Below are positions 1 to 8,768 of a stretch of 64,000 bases of DNA, in pieces. The DNA is from Cellulomonas sp. WB94 (lineage in GTDB: Bacteria > Actinomycetota > Actinomycetes > Actinomycetales > Cellulomonadaceae), in contig NZ_QEES01000004.1 of the NCBI RefSeq assembly GCF_003115775.1, positions 98,012-162,011 on the forward strand, given 5' to 3'. Positions within the stretch are counted from its first letter, which is position 1. Every line of letters starts with the position of its first letter. The notes under the pieces are model-generated. The model searched no databases. It saw only the letters and a list, made by a program, of their open reading frames with translations, and was not told the origin of the DNA. The translations under genes and the position numbers were made by a program.

Positions 1-363
1 GTGCCCGTCGTCGGGCGTATCGCCGCGGGTGGACCGATCCTCGCCGAGCAGGCCGTCGAGGACGTGTTCCCGCTCCCCCGGCAGCTCGTCGGCGACGGCG
101 ACCTGTTCCTGCTCAAGGTCGTCGGCGACTCGATGGTCGACGCGGCGATCTGTGACGGCGACTGGGTGGTCGTCCGGCGTCAGCCGGTCGCTGAGAACGG
201 CGAGATCGTCGCCGCGATGATCGACGGCGACGCGACGGTCAAGACGTTCAAGCGGATCGACGGTCATGTCTGGCTCATGCCGCACAACCCGGCGTACGCC
301 CCGATCCCGGGCGACGAGGCCCAGCTCCTCGGTCGCGTCGTCACCGTGCTGCGGAGCCTGTGA
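1..363 (+). CDS. lexA: LexA repressor, C-terminal part (5' end outside window)
   Basis: This is the dimerisation and self-cleavage (S24 peptidase) half of LexA, the SOS repressor that is cut when RecA filaments form. The visible 120 residues hold the Ala-Gly cleavage site (A9-G10 in GRIAAGGP), the catalytic serine (S44 in VGDSMV) and the catalytic lysine (K81 in ATVKTF). The winged-helix DNA-binding domain is missing because the gene runs in from the left edge; the GTG at base 1 is an internal valine codon, not a proven start. All catalytic residues are intact, so the protein should be functional. A matching operator lies upstream of recA at 20196-20209. Confidence 0.96.
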   Translation: MPVVGRIAAGGPILAEQAVEDVFPLPRQLVGDGDLFLLKVVGDSMVDAAICDGDWVVVRRQPVAENGEIVAAMIDGDATVKTFKRIDGHVWLMPHNPAYAPIPGDEAQLLGRVVTVLRSL

Positions 364-369
364 GGTCCA

Positions 370-399
370 GCGCCACCTGAGCCCGTCGAGGTGCGGCGC
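370..399 (+). terminator. Possible lexA terminator hairpin
   Basis: Seven bases after the lexA stop, GCGCCACCT (370-378) can pair with AGGT (389-392) plus GGCGC (395-399), leaving a 2-nt bulge. There is no U-tract, which is common for actinobacterial terminators. Confidence 0.4.
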
Positions 400-482
400 C
401 GATCGAGCTGAGCGACGCTGAACGGTGGCGTCACCCGCCGGCGGCACGACCCACGGTGGCGCCACGACGGAAGGAGCGAGAC

Positions 483-758
483 ATGCCAGGACGACTTCGA
501 GATCCGGGCCCCAGCGTCAAGGACGCTCGGCTGTACGAGGCGCTGCGCGAGGACGGGAACAGCAAGGAGAAGTCCGCGCGCATCGCGAACGCGGCCGCTC
601 GCACCTCACGCAGTGCGGTCGGTCGCAAGGGCGGCAGGTCGGGCGACTACGACGACTGGACCGTGACCGAGCTGCGACGCAAGGCGGCCGAGGTCGGTAT
701 CGCCGGCCGTTCGCGAATGCGCAAGAGCGAGCTCATCTCCGCGCTCCGCGAGCACTGA
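483..758 (+). CDS. Small basic protein with Rho_N/SAP-like C-terminus (DUF7218-like)
   Basis: A 91-residue basic protein. The N-terminal half (GPSVKDARLYEALREDGNSK, followed by a KSARIANAAA helix) resembles the short actinobacterial family annotated as DUF7218. The C-terminal half (DDWTVTELRRKAAEVGI, then SRMRKSELISALREH) has the helix-extended-helix pattern of Rho N-terminal/SAP-like nucleic-acid-binding domains. ATG 483 is chosen over the upstream in-frame ATG 456 because GGAAGGAGCGAG ends about 4 nt before it and because conservation begins with MPG. The function is unknown; nucleic-acid binding is inferred from the fold resemblance and the basic charge. It stands alone between lexA and the convergent ldh. 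Confidence 0.8.
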   Translation: MPGRLRDPGPSVKDARLYEALREDGNSKEKSARIANAAARTSRSAVGRKGGRSGDYDDWTVTELRRKAAEVGIAGRSRMRKSELISALREH

Positions 759-835
759 GCCCAGACTGAGCTCCCAGGCGGACCCGAGTACCGAGGTCCG
801 TCCAAGCCGGACGTGCCCGGTCTGGGTACGCCCGG

Positions 836-1840
836 TCAGAACCCGAGGCGCCGCGCAACAGCAGTGAGCGACTCGGCAGACCGCCGCAGCCCCGCGAGCT
901 CCTCGGCGGACATCGGCACCTGGAGCCGCTCCCCCGCCCCGTCCCGACCGACGAGGGTGGGGACGGACAGGCACACGTCGCTGATGCCGTAGTAGCTGTC
1001 GAGGAGCGAGGAGATCGGCAGGATGCGCTGCTCGTCGTTGATGACCGCCTCGATGATGCGCGAGCTCGCGAGGGCGACCGCATAGTTGGTCGCGCCCTTG
1101 CCGGCGATGATCCGGTAGGCCGACTCGACCACCTCATGGGCGATCTGGTCCCGCGCCTCCGCGGTGAGCTGCCCCCGTCCCCTGATGCCGTGCCAGTCGA
1201 GCAGCGGGACCGCCCCGATCGTCGCCGAGCTCCACAGGGGCAGCTCGGTGTCGCCGTGCTCCCCCGCGACGTACGCGTGCACGTTCTGCACCGCGACGCC
1301 GGTGTGCTGCGCGATGAGGTAGCGCAACCGGGACGAGTCGAGGACTGTGCCCGAGCCGAAGAGCTGGGCGGGCGGCAGCCCCGAGATCTTCAGCGCGGCG
1401 TACGTGACGATGTCCACGGGGTTGGTGACCATCAGGTAGACCGCGTGGGGCGCGACCTCCACGAGCGGCGGGAGCATCGTCGAGATCAGGGAGATCGTCG
1501 CCTCGGCGAGGTCGATGCGCGTCTGCCCGGGCTTCTGCTTCGCGCCCGCGGTGATCACGACGACGTCGGCGTCAGCACACACGGCCATGTCGTCCGAGCC
1601 GACCACCTCGGCCATCGGCATGAACTGCACGCCGTGCCCGAGGTCCAGCGCCTCGGCCTCGACCTTGGCCGTGTTGATGTCGTAGAGCGCCACGGTGCGC
1701 GCTGCTCCGCGCATCAGCGCCGCGTACGCGATGGTCGAACCCACCGCGCCTGCACCCACGATCGCGAGCTTGGTCCGGCGGTGCAGGCCGGCCGTGGTTC
1801 CCGGCAGGCCCAGCTCGTCGCTGTCGACGTTCTCGCTCAT
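836..1840 (-). CDS. ldh: L-lactate dehydrogenase
   Basis: NAD-dependent L-lactate dehydrogenase (334 aa) interconverting pyruvate and lactate, the usual fermentative NADH sink. The Rossmann dinucleotide motif GAGAVG is at 29-34. The substrate loop AGAKQKPGQTR around 98-108 carries the glutamine typical of LDH rather than the arginine of malate dehydrogenase. The catalytic histidine lies in GEHGD (193-197). ATG 1840 is chosen over ATG 1867 because AAGGAGC sits 5 nt upstream. The roughly 20-residue N-terminal extension before the Rossmann fold is acidic and likely disordered. It is transcribed apart from dinG, with about 110 nt between them, and faces the DUF7218-like gene tail to tail. Confidence 0.95.
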   Translation of the reverse strand: MSENVDSDELGLPGTTAGLHRRTKLAIVGAGAVGSTIAYAALMRGAARTVALYDINTAKVEAEALDLGHGVQFMPMAEVVGSDDMAVCADADVVVITAGAKQKPGQTRIDLAEATISLISTMLPPLVEVAPHAVYLMVTNPVDIVTYAALKISGLPPAQLFGSGTVLDSSRLRYLIAQHTGVAVQNVHAYVAGEHGDTELPLWSSATIGAVPLLDWHGIRGRGQLTAEARDQIAHEVVESAYRIIAGKGATNYAVALASSRIIEAVINDEQRILPISSLLDSYYGISDVCLSVPTLVGRDGAGERLQVPMSAEELAGLRRSAESLTAVARRLGF

Positions 1841-1949
1841 GGGGTGCTCCTTGTCGCGGTGCCGCACCCGGATCAGGCCAGGCGTCGGGCAGGTCGGTCA
1901 GGCAAGGTCGGTGGGGCAGGGTTCGAGAGGCAACGTCGGTCGGGTCAGG

Positions 1950-4085
1950 CTAACCGGACGTGGCGAGACGGCGCAGCGCAGCGAGGGCGACCTCGCGGTC
2001 CGTCGTCCGCCAGAAGTCGGGGAGCGACCGCGCGAGGAACTCGCCGTACCGCGCCGTGGCGAGCCGCGGGTCGAGCACAGCGACGACCCCGCGGTCCTCG
2101 GTGGTCCGGATGAGCCGACCGGCACCCTGCGCGAGCATGAGGGCGGCATGGGTCGCCGAGACCGACATGAAGCCGTTGCCGCCCGCGGCAGCCACCGCCT
2201 CCGAACGCGCGGAGCGCACCGGGTCGTCGGGCCGCGGGAAGGGGATGCGGTCGATGATCACGAGACGGCAGGCCGCACCGGGCACGTCGACGCCCTGCCA
2301 CAACGAGAGCGTCCCGAACAGGCACGTCGACTCGTCGGCGGCGAACTCGCGCACCAGCGTCGGCAGCTGGTCGTCTCCCTGCGCCAGGACCGGCAGGTCG
2401 AGCCGGTCACGCATCGCCTGGGCCACGGCGTCCGACGCCCGCCGGGACGAGAACAGCCCGAGCGTGCGGCCGCCCGCGGCCGTGATGAGTTCCGCGATCT
2501 CGTCGAACTGCGCCTCGGTTGCCGGCTCACGACCCGGCGGGGGTAGGTGCCGCGCGATGTAGAGGATCCCTTGCCGGGGATAGTCGAAGGGACTGCCCAC
2601 GTCGAGCCCGTGCCACGGCTGCACGTCGCCGATCGCAGCAGCGGGGGCATCCGACCCAGGGACGGCCGTGGCAGCCGGAGCCAGCTGCACGGGACCCTGC
2701 GCCTCGGCATCCGCCCGAGCGTCCAGACCGACGGAGCGCGCGATCGGAGCGAACGACCCGCCGAGGGCCAGCGTGGCCGACGTGAGGATGCCGGACCGGC
2801 CCGCGAGCAGGTTCGTGCGGATCAGTCCGTTGACGGCGAGCGGCGCGGCGAGGAGCCGGGTCATCGTCGGGCCCCGGCTGCTCCCGTCACCGCGTTCGCA
2901 CCACAGCACGCTCTGCCGGTTCTGCTCCGGGTCGGCGGCCATGCGCTCGGCCGTCTCGAACAGCAGCAGCATGGCCGAGACCGCCATCTTCAGGCCGCCC
3001 TCGACCGATCCCGCGCCGTTCGATGCTGACGTCCCGCCGGGCTTGAGCGCCGTCAGCAGTCCTCGGGCCGCGTCGCGTACGGCGCCGACCGCAGCGCGCG
3101 CGTCGGAGGGCAACCCCGTCGGGAACCTGCCCTCGGGCAGCGCGGCGAGGACGGCACCCAGGACGGCGCCGGCGGTGTCGAGATCGGTGGTGGGGATGCC
3201 CCCGTGGCGGCGCGCGAGGCGGGCGGCGTGCTCGACGGTGGCGATCGACAGCTCGGCGGTCGCCTGCGCGGTGACCCGGTCCGTCAGCTCGTGCGCCTCG
3301 TCGACGATGACGACCTTGTGCTCGGGCAGGACACCGGGCGACCCCGACGCGGCGATCCCGAGCATCGCGTGGTTCGTCACGACGACGTCGGCCTCCCGCG
3401 AGTGGGTGCGCGCGCGCTCAGGGAAGCAGTCGGCGATCATCGGGCACTTCGGGCCGAGACACTCCATCGCGGTGACCGAGACCTGGCGCCACGCGCGCTC
3501 GCTCACGCCGGGCACGAGGTCGTCGCGGTCGCCGGTGTCGGTCTCGGCGGCCCACTCGCGCAGGCGGACGACCTGGTCGCCGAGGCTCTCGTCGGAGCCG
3601 CGCCTGCCACGGGCTCCCTTGCCGACCACCGGCTCGGGCGCGGGGTGCTCCGCGGCGCCGGCGTGGTCGCCCAGGTCGAAGAGCGTGCCCGGCTCGTCCT
3701 GCGGGTAGCCGCCGGCGACCTTGTGCACGCAGAGGTAGTTGTGCCAGCCCTTGAGCAGCGCGATGTCGGGCATCCGTGGGAGCCGGGGCGCGAGCGCCTG
3801 CGCGACGAGCGGCAGGTCACGCGTGACCACCTGGCGCTGCAGCGCCAGGGTCGCCGTCGAGACGACCACCCGCTCGTCGTTCAGCACCGCGTGCCGCACC
3901 GCGGGCACGAGGTAGCCGAGCGACTTCCCGGTGCCGGTCCCGGCCTGGACGAGCAGGTGCTCACCCTTCTCGATCGCCCCGGCGACGGCCCGGGCCATCT
4001 CGTGCTGACCGTCCCGTCGAGCCCCGCCGAGCGCGGCGACCGCGAGGTCGAGCAGCTCGTCGACAGAGGCGGCGGGGTCGGGCAC
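1950..4085 (-). CDS. dinG: ATP-dependent DNA helicase, DinG/XPD family
   Basis: Superfamily 2 iron-sulfur helicase (711 aa). Walker A GTGTGKS is at 49-55 and the DEAH box at 262-265. Four cysteines between them (C119, C209, C214, C220) have the spacing expected for the XPD/DinG [4Fe-4S] cluster. The C-terminal helicase half includes the SRR and DRIPFPRPDDP motifs. Family members unwind DNA or R-loops with 5'-3' polarity during repair. The GTG start at 4085 lies 6 nt after a TAGGCT -10 element, so the mRNA is probably leaderless. No SOS box was found just upstream. dinG starts 76 nt from the hflX stop and is probably a separate unit. Confidence 0.93.
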   Translation of the reverse strand: MPDPAASVDELLDLAVAALGGARRDGQHEMARAVAGAIEKGEHLLVQAGTGTGKSLGYLVPAVRHAVLNDERVVVSTATLALQRQVVTRDLPLVAQALAPRLPRMPDIALLKGWHNYLCVHKVAGGYPQDEPGTLFDLGDHAGAAEHPAPEPVVGKGARGRRGSDESLGDQVVRLREWAAETDTGDRDDLVPGVSERAWRQVSVTAMECLGPKCPMIADCFPERARTHSREADVVVTNHAMLGIAASGSPGVLPEHKVVIVDEAHELTDRVTAQATAELSIATVEHAARLARRHGGIPTTDLDTAGAVLGAVLAALPEGRFPTGLPSDARAAVGAVRDAARGLLTALKPGGTSASNGAGSVEGGLKMAVSAMLLLFETAERMAADPEQNRQSVLWCERGDGSSRGPTMTRLLAAPLAVNGLIRTNLLAGRSGILTSATLALGGSFAPIARSVGLDARADAEAQGPVQLAPAATAVPGSDAPAAAIGDVQPWHGLDVGSPFDYPRQGILYIARHLPPPGREPATEAQFDEIAELITAAGGRTLGLFSSRRASDAVAQAMRDRLDLPVLAQGDDQLPTLVREFAADESTCLFGTLSLWQGVDVPGAACRLVIIDRIPFPRPDDPVRSARSEAVAAAGGNGFMSVSATHAALMLAQGAGRLIRTTEDRGVVAVLDPRLATARYGEFLARSLPDFWRTTDREVALAALRRLATSG

Positions 4086-4091
4086 CGCGTC

Positions 4092-4097
4092 AGCCTA
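4092..4097 (-). promoter_or_regulatory. -10 element of dinG, leaderless arrangement
   Basis: TAGGCT on the minus strand, followed by exactly 6 nt and the dinG GTG. The predicted transcription start falls at or next to the start codon. Confidence 0.6.
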
Positions 4098-4161
4098 GCC
4101 GCGCCCGCGGACCGCCCCGACGGCAGCACTCACCGTGCGGGCCCACGGCCACGCCGGGATC

Positions 4162-5721
4162 TCACGCCGGTCGCACCGCCGCGGACGCGAGCTCGGCGGC
4201 GAGGTTGGCGTCGACACGTCCGCGCAGCGCGGTCCCCGCGGCCGTGTGCTCCTCGGCCTCGATCTCGCCGTGGAGGTGCACGCGGCTGACGAGGTCGCCC
4301 CGGTCGTAGGGGATGACGACATCGACGCTGACCCCGGGTCGCGGCAGCTGGTCGGCGATGAGCGCCTGGAGCTCGTCGATGCCCTCACCCGTCCGGGCCG
4401 AGACGACGATCGCGCCGGGTTCGCGCGAGCGGAGCCGGGCGATCGCCGCGGGGTCCGCGAGGTCCGCCTTGTTGAGCACGATCACCTCGGGGACGTCCAT
4501 GGCCCCCGGGATGTCCGCGAACACGTGCCGGACGGCGGCGATCTGCCCCTCGGGGTCGGGGTGCGAGACGTCGACGACGTGGATCACCAGGTCGGCGTCC
4601 GCGACCTCCTCGAGCGTCGAGCGGAAGGCCTCGACGAGCTGGTGCGGCAGCGACCGGACGAACCCGACGGTGTCGGTGAGGGTGTAGATGCGCCCGTCGG
4701 CGGCCTCGGCGCGACGCACCGTCGGGTCGAGCGTCGCGAACAGCGCGTTCTCGACCAGCACGCCCGCCCCCGTCAGCCGGTTCAGCAGCGAGGACTTGCC
4801 GGCGTTGGTGTAGCCGGCGATCGCGACCGAGGGGATCGCGTTGCGCTTGCGGGACGCGCGCTTGGTGACCCGGGCGGGCTCCATCGCGGCGATCTCGCGG
4901 CGCAGCTTGGCCATACGGTCGCGGATGCGACGCCGGTCGAGCTCGATCTTGGTCTCACCGGGTCCACGCGATCCCATGCCGGCTGCCGCTCCACCGACCT
5001 GCCCGCCGGCCTGGCGGGACATCGAGTCGCCCCACCCGCGCAGGCGCGGGAGCAGGTACTGGAGCTGCGCGAGCTCGACCTGCGCCTTGCCCTCCCGGGA
5101 CTTGGCGTGCTGGGCGAAGATGTCGAGGATCAACGCGGTGCGGTCGACCACTTTGACGCGCACGACGTCCTCGAGCGCGCGCCGTTGCGAGGGTGCGAGG
5201 TCGCCGTCGACGATCACGGTGTCCGCGCCCACGGCGGCGACCATGGTCGCGAGCTCGGCGGCCTTGCCGGAGCCGAGGTAGGTGCTCGGGTCGGGAGTGC
5301 GTCGCCGCTGCAGCAGGGCGTCGAGAACGAGCGAGCCGGCGGTCTCCGCGAGGGCCGCAAGCTCACGCAGGGAGTTCTCCGCATCCTGCGCGGTGCCCGC
5401 CCCCCACAGGCCGACGAGCACGACCTTCTCCAGCCGAAGCTGGCGGTACTCGACCTCGGTGACGTCCTCGAGCTCGGTCGACAGGCCCACGATGCGGCGG
5501 AGCGAGGCGCGCTCCTCGAGCTCGAGCTGGTCGCCGTCGTACGACGAGCGGTCCGTGCCGCCGTCGTGCACCGTGGTGCCCGCCCTCGCGAGCACACGTG
5601 CCACGACGTCGTCCGCGACCTCCTGCGCACTGCGTGGCGCGACGACCTCGTCGGCTGTGCCCTCGTGCGTGCTGGGGTGCTGCGGGTCGTTCACGCGGTG
5701 CCTCTCATTCGTCCTGCTCAT
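4162..5721 (-). CDS. hflX: GTPase HflX
   Basis: Ribosome-associated GTPase of the Obg-HflX class (519 aa from ATG 5721). The N-terminal HflX domain (about 95-270) contains the LLPRLRGWG segment and the family motif SRGPGETKIELDRRRIRDR. The G domain has G1 GYTNAGKS at 303-310, G3 DTVGF at 350-354 and G4 NKAD at 417-420. HflX binds the 50S subunit and can split stalled ribosomes; mycobacterial homologues are linked to macrolide tolerance and hypoxia. The first 60 residues are acidic and non-conserved. GTG 5694, with GAGAGG upstream, is an alternative start. It is separated from the dapF cluster by the inserted methyltransferase and thioredoxin genes. Confidence 0.93.
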   Translation of the reverse strand: MSRTNERHRVNDPQHPSTHEGTADEVVAPRSAQEVADDVVARVLARAGTTVHDGGTDRSSYDGDQLELEERASLRRIVGLSTELEDVTEVEYRQLRLEKVVLVGLWGAGTAQDAENSLRELAALAETAGSLVLDALLQRRRTPDPSTYLGSGKAAELATMVAAVGADTVIVDGDLAPSQRRALEDVVRVKVVDRTALILDIFAQHAKSREGKAQVELAQLQYLLPRLRGWGDSMSRQAGGQVGGAAAGMGSRGPGETKIELDRRRIRDRMAKLRREIAAMEPARVTKRASRKRNAIPSVAIAGYTNAGKSSLLNRLTGAGVLVENALFATLDPTVRRAEAADGRIYTLTDTVGFVRSLPHQLVEAFRSTLEEVADADLVIHVVDVSHPDPEGQIAAVRHVFADIPGAMDVPEVIVLNKADLADPAAIARLRSREPGAIVVSARTGEGIDELQALIADQLPRPGVSVDVVIPYDRGDLVSRVHLHGEIEAEEHTAAGTALRGRVDANLAAELASAAVRPA

Positions 5722-5879
5722 CCGTCCTGCCAGGGTCGACCGACCCTCGTGCGCCGCCATCCGAACCGTCGGACGTGCCACGGACGACCGCGGCGCTGCC
5801 TCAAGCCTGACACGCCGGACGCGCGAACCCGCAAGGTATTCGCTGCAAGCGCACGCATCGCGCGTCGGCCGGAGGCGGA

Positions 5880-5885
5880 TAGGGT
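5880..5885 (+). promoter_or_regulatory. -10 element of the RsmC-like methyltransferase, leaderless arrangement
   Basis: TAGGGT ends 7 nt before GTG 5893. No Shine-Dalgarno sequence precedes that start, which favours a leaderless transcript. Confidence 0.6.
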
Positions 5886-5892
5886 CGCGGAC

Positions 5893-6504
5893 GTGACCAC
5901 GAACGACCACTACTTCACGGCGGAACCCGCCTCGCCCGACGAGCGCCGCGAGGTCAAGGTCCACCTCGCCGGACGCGACGTCGACGTCGAGACGGCCGGC
6001 GGCGTGTTCTCCCCGGGCCACGTCGACCTCGGGACCGATGTGCTGCTCCGCGCCGTGCCCGCGCCGCCCGCGACCGGCGACCTCCTGGACCTCGGCTGCG
6101 GCTGGGGTCCCCTCGCGCTGAGCCTCGCGCTCGCCTCGCCTGACGCTCGGGTCTGGGCGGTCGACGTCAACGAGCGGGCTCTCGACCTCGTCCGCCGCAA
6201 CGCCGAGCGGCTCGGCTGCGCGAACGTCGTCGCGGCGCGGCCGGACGAGGTCCCGGACGACGTGCGGTTCGCCGCGTTGTGGTCGAACCCGCCGATCCGG
6301 GTGGGCAAGGAGTCGCTGCACGAGCTCCTGCTGCACTGGCTCCCCCGCCTCGCCGTCGGCGCGAGCGCGCACCTGGTCGTCGGCAAGAACCTCGGCGCCG
6401 ACTCTCTCCAGCGATGGATCGCCGAGCAGCTCGGAGACCGCGCCGACGTCGAGCGCGTCTCGACCTCGAAGGGCTTCCGCGTGCTGCGGGTCACCGCCCG
6501 CTGA
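5893..6504 (+). CDS. RsmC-like class I SAM-dependent methyltransferase
   Basis: A 203-residue methyltransferase matching the catalytic half of RsmC/RsmD-type 16S rRNA guanine-N2 methyltransferases. The N-terminus HYFTAEPASPDERREV and the GVFSPGHVDLGTDVLL segment are typical of the group. SAM motif I DLGCGWG is at 66-72 and motif IV SNPPIRVGK around 131-139. The NPPI tetrad points to an exocyclic amino group as target. Known RsmC carries an extra N-terminal domain that is absent here, as in most actinobacterial members. The GTG start is supported by the -10 element 7 nt upstream. The 3' end overlaps the convergent thioredoxin-like gene by 14 bp. Confidence 0.88.
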   Translation: MTTNDHYFTAEPASPDERREVKVHLAGRDVDVETAGGVFSPGHVDLGTDVLLRAVPAPPATGDLLDLGCGWGPLALSLALASPDARVWAVDVNERALDLVRRNAERLGCANVVAARPDEVPDDVRFAALWSNPPIRVGKESLHELLLHWLPRLAVGASAHLVVGKNLGADSLQRWIAEQLGDRADVERVSTSKGFRVLRVTAR

Positions 6505-6823
6505 GCGCCGCCAGTGCCGCGCGCGCCTGCGCGAGCGTCGGGACGCCGGCGGCCCTGACGCGGTCGACGCCCTCGGCATCCAGGACGAGCACCGTCGGAG
6601 TCGCGGTGATCCCGAGCCGCTCTCCGAGCGCGAGGTGGTCGGCGATGTCGACCTCGACGTGCACCACACCCTCGGAGGTCGTGGCGACGCGCTCGAGCAC
6701 GCGCCGCGTGGTGCGGCACGGCGCGCAGAACGTCGAGGAGAACTGCACGAACGTGGCACGCGTGCCGGTCGGGAGACCGAGGTCGCGCGCCAGGTCGAGC
6801 CGGGCAGCAGGTTCGGCGGGCAT
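6491..6823 (-). CDS. Thioredoxin-family protein
   Basis: A 110-residue thioredoxin-fold protein. The active site is CAPC (33-36) within FVQFSSTFCAPCRTTRRVLE, and the cis-proline lies in ATPTVLVLD (P76). CAPC differs from the canonical CGPC of housekeeping thioredoxin and resembles small thioredoxin-like proteins found beside dapF in other actinobacteria. There is no signal peptide, so it acts in the cytoplasm. ATG 6823 starts 14 nt after the dapF stop, so it is probably the last cistron of the 9.57-6.49 kb operon. Its stop lies inside the convergent methyltransferase gene. The redox partner is unknown. Confidence 0.88.
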   Translation of the reverse strand: MPAEPAARLDLARDLGLPTGTRATFVQFSSTFCAPCRTTRRVLERVATTSEGVVHVEVDIADHLALGERLGITATPTVLVLDAEGVDRVRAAGVPTLAQARAALAALSGR

Positions 6824-6837
6824 GCCGCGCTCGTGGC

Positions 6838-7815
6838 TCAGGCGCCCAGCGCGGCGAGGGCCACGTCCGCGTCGGCGACCAGGACGGCCGGGCCCGCGAG
6901 CTCGACGTGACCGCCCGGCAGGACGCTGACCCGCACCGTCCCGCCCGGCACCTCGACCAGCCAGACGTCGGGGGCACCGTCGCCCGCCCACGCCCGCACG
7001 GCGAGCGCCGCCGCGCAGGCACCGGTCCCGCAGGAGCGCGTCTCGCCAACCCCGCGCTCGTGCACGCGCATCCGCACCCGGCCGACGACCACGCCGTCGG
7101 GACCGGTCCCCTCGCCGAGCGGAACCACGAGCTCGACGTTCGTGCCGTGCGGGGGCACCGGCACGACGACGGGCGCGCGTGTCAGGTCCGCGGCGTCGAG
7201 CTCCGCCTGCCCCGCCAGTGCGAGGACCGTGTGCGGGTTGCCGACGTCGACGCCGAGTGCGGGGCGGACCTCGGCGAGGCCCACCACCGCGACCTCGGCG
7301 TCATAGCCGGCCTCGATGGCCCGCGGACCGCCCAAAAGGCTCCACGGACCCATGTCGACCGCGTACCACGGGACGTCGTCCGCGCTCGAGACTCCCGCCG
7401 CCGGGATCCGACGGACCCAGCGCACACCGGCACGGGTGCCGACCGCGAGCTCGCCGCCGAAGGGGTCCCACAGCCCCAGTCGCTCCAGATACGCGGCGAA
7501 GACCCGCACCCCGTTGCCGCACATCTCCGCGACGGAGCCGTCGGCGTTGCGGTAGTCCATGAACCAGCGCGCGGACGGGTCGGCGGCGAGCACCGCGGCG
7601 CCCTCGGGGACCCGCGAGCTCTCGATGAGCCTGATGACGCCGTCGCCGCCGACCCCGGCGTGCCGGTCGGCCAGGGCGCGCACGAGCGGACCGGACAGGT
7701 CGAGCGCACCGTCCCGGTCGTCGAGCAGCACGAAGTCGTTCTCGGTGCCGTGGCCCTTGGTCACGTGCAGGCTCGCGACCCGCTCAGCGGCTGCGGGGCT
7801 GGGTGTGCCGGTCAT
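6838..7815 (-). CDS. dapF: Diaminopimelate epimerase
   Basis: Interconverts LL- and meso-diaminopimelate in the lysine/peptidoglycan branch (325 aa, slightly long for the family). The two catalytic cysteines are visible: C99 in AEMCGNGVRVFA and C262 in RSCGTGACAAA. The GHGTENDFVLLDD N-terminal signature is also present. The ATG start overlaps the miaA stop as ATGA, implying coupled translation. dapA (41.3 kb) and dapB (51.4 kb) lie elsewhere in this window. Confidence 0.97.
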   Translation of the reverse strand: MTGTPSPAAAERVASLHVTKGHGTENDFVLLDDRDGALDLSGPLVRALADRHAGVGGDGVIRLIESSRVPEGAAVLAADPSARWFMDYRNADGSVAEMCGNGVRVFAAYLERLGLWDPFGGELAVGTRAGVRWVRRIPAAGVSSADDVPWYAVDMGPWSLLGGPRAIEAGYDAEVAVVGLAEVRPALGVDVGNPHTVLALAGQAELDAADLTRAPVVVPVPPHGTNVELVVPLGEGTGPDGVVVGRVRMRVHERGVGETRSCGTGACAAALAVRAWAGDGAPDVWLVEVPGGTVRVSVLPGGHVELAGPAVLVADADVALAALGA

Positions 7816-8768
7816 GAGCCCAGACTACGGCGCGGCGCCGGGTCGGCCGTGGCCGGGTCGAGCGTGCCCGCGTCGGCAGCGGCCACGAGCTCGAGCGCGC
7901 GGTCGACGAGGGTCGGGTCGCGCGCGTCCAGCCAGTGCACGCGGGGGTCCCGCCCGAACCAGCCCATCTGCTTGCGGGCAAGCCGCCGGGTGCCGGCCGC
8001 GATGGCGGCGCGGGCCTCGGGCGCGCTGAGCTCGCCGCGCAGCAGAGCGAGGACCTCGGCATAGCCGACAGCCCGCGACGCGGTACGTCCGATGCCGTGC
8101 GCGGCGAGCGCCCGGACCTCCTCGACGAGCCCGGCCTCCCACATGTGCTCCACGCGCGCCTCGATCCGCGCGTCGAGCACGGCACGGTCGCAGTCGAGAC
8201 CCAGCTGCAGGGCGGGCACCTCGTAGACGTGCTGCGGGAGGCTCGCCGAGTACGGCCGCCCCGTGAGGCCGATCACCTCGAGCGCCCGCACGATCCGGCG
8301 CGCGTTGCGGGGACCGATCCCGGCCGCCGCGACAGGGTCGAGGCGCTCGAGCTCGGCGTGCAGAGCGCGCGACCCCTCGACCTCGACGCGCTCCTCGAGC
8401 TGTGCTCGCGCGTCGGGGTCGGTGCCGGGGAAGTCCATGTGGTCGAGCAGCGTGCGCACGTAGAGTCCCGAACCGCCCACCGCGACGGCCCGCGCACCCC
8501 GCGCGTCGATCGCGGCCAGATCGGCCCGCGCCGCGCGCTGGTAGTCGGCGACCGAGGCGTCCTGGTCCACGTCCAGCACATCGAGCTGATGGTGCGGGAT
8601 GCCCCGTCGCTCGGCCGGCGGGAGCTTCGCGGTCCCGATGTCCATGCCGCGGTAGAGCTGCATCGCGTCGGCGTTGACGATCTCTCCGCCGAGCCGCTCG
8701 GCGAGCGCCAGCCCGAGGTCGGACTTGCCGGTCGCCGTGGGGCCGACGACCGCGATGACGAGGCTCAT
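7812..8768 (-). CDS. miaA: tRNA dimethylallyltransferase
   Basis: Transfers the dimethylallyl group to A37 of tRNAs reading U-initial codons; MiaB, encoded at 11.5-13.1 kb, then methylthiolates the product (318 aa). The P-loop GPTATGKS is at 9-16, followed by the INADAMQLYRGMDIGTAK-type substrate loop and a downstream GGSGLY. The ORF could be extended, but ATG 8768 overlaps the preceding stop as ATGA and places the P-loop at the usual distance. dapF follows with another ATGA overlap. The dapF-miaA-Rv2728c-like order is conserved in mycobacteria. Confidence 0.96.
   Translation of the reverse strand: MSLVIAVVGPTATGKSDLGLALAERLGGEIVNADAMQLYRGMDIGTAKLPPAERRGIPHHQLDVLDVDQDASVADYQRAARADLAAIDARGARAVAVGGSGLYVRTLLDHMDFPGTDPDARAQLEERVEVEGSRALHAELERLDPVAAAGIGPRNARRIVRALEVIGLTGRPYSASLPQHVYEVPALQLGLDCDRAVLDARIEARVEHMWEAGLVEEVRALAAHGIGRTASRAVGYAEVLALLRGELSAPEARAAIAAGTRRLARKQMGWFGRDPRVHWLDARDPTLVDRALELVAAADAGTLDPATADPAPRRSLGS

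Noticed and set aside
4680..4705. TGTCGGTG inside hflX as another PafBC site
   Set aside because: It is not followed by TANNNT at 8 nt and lies in coding sequence.
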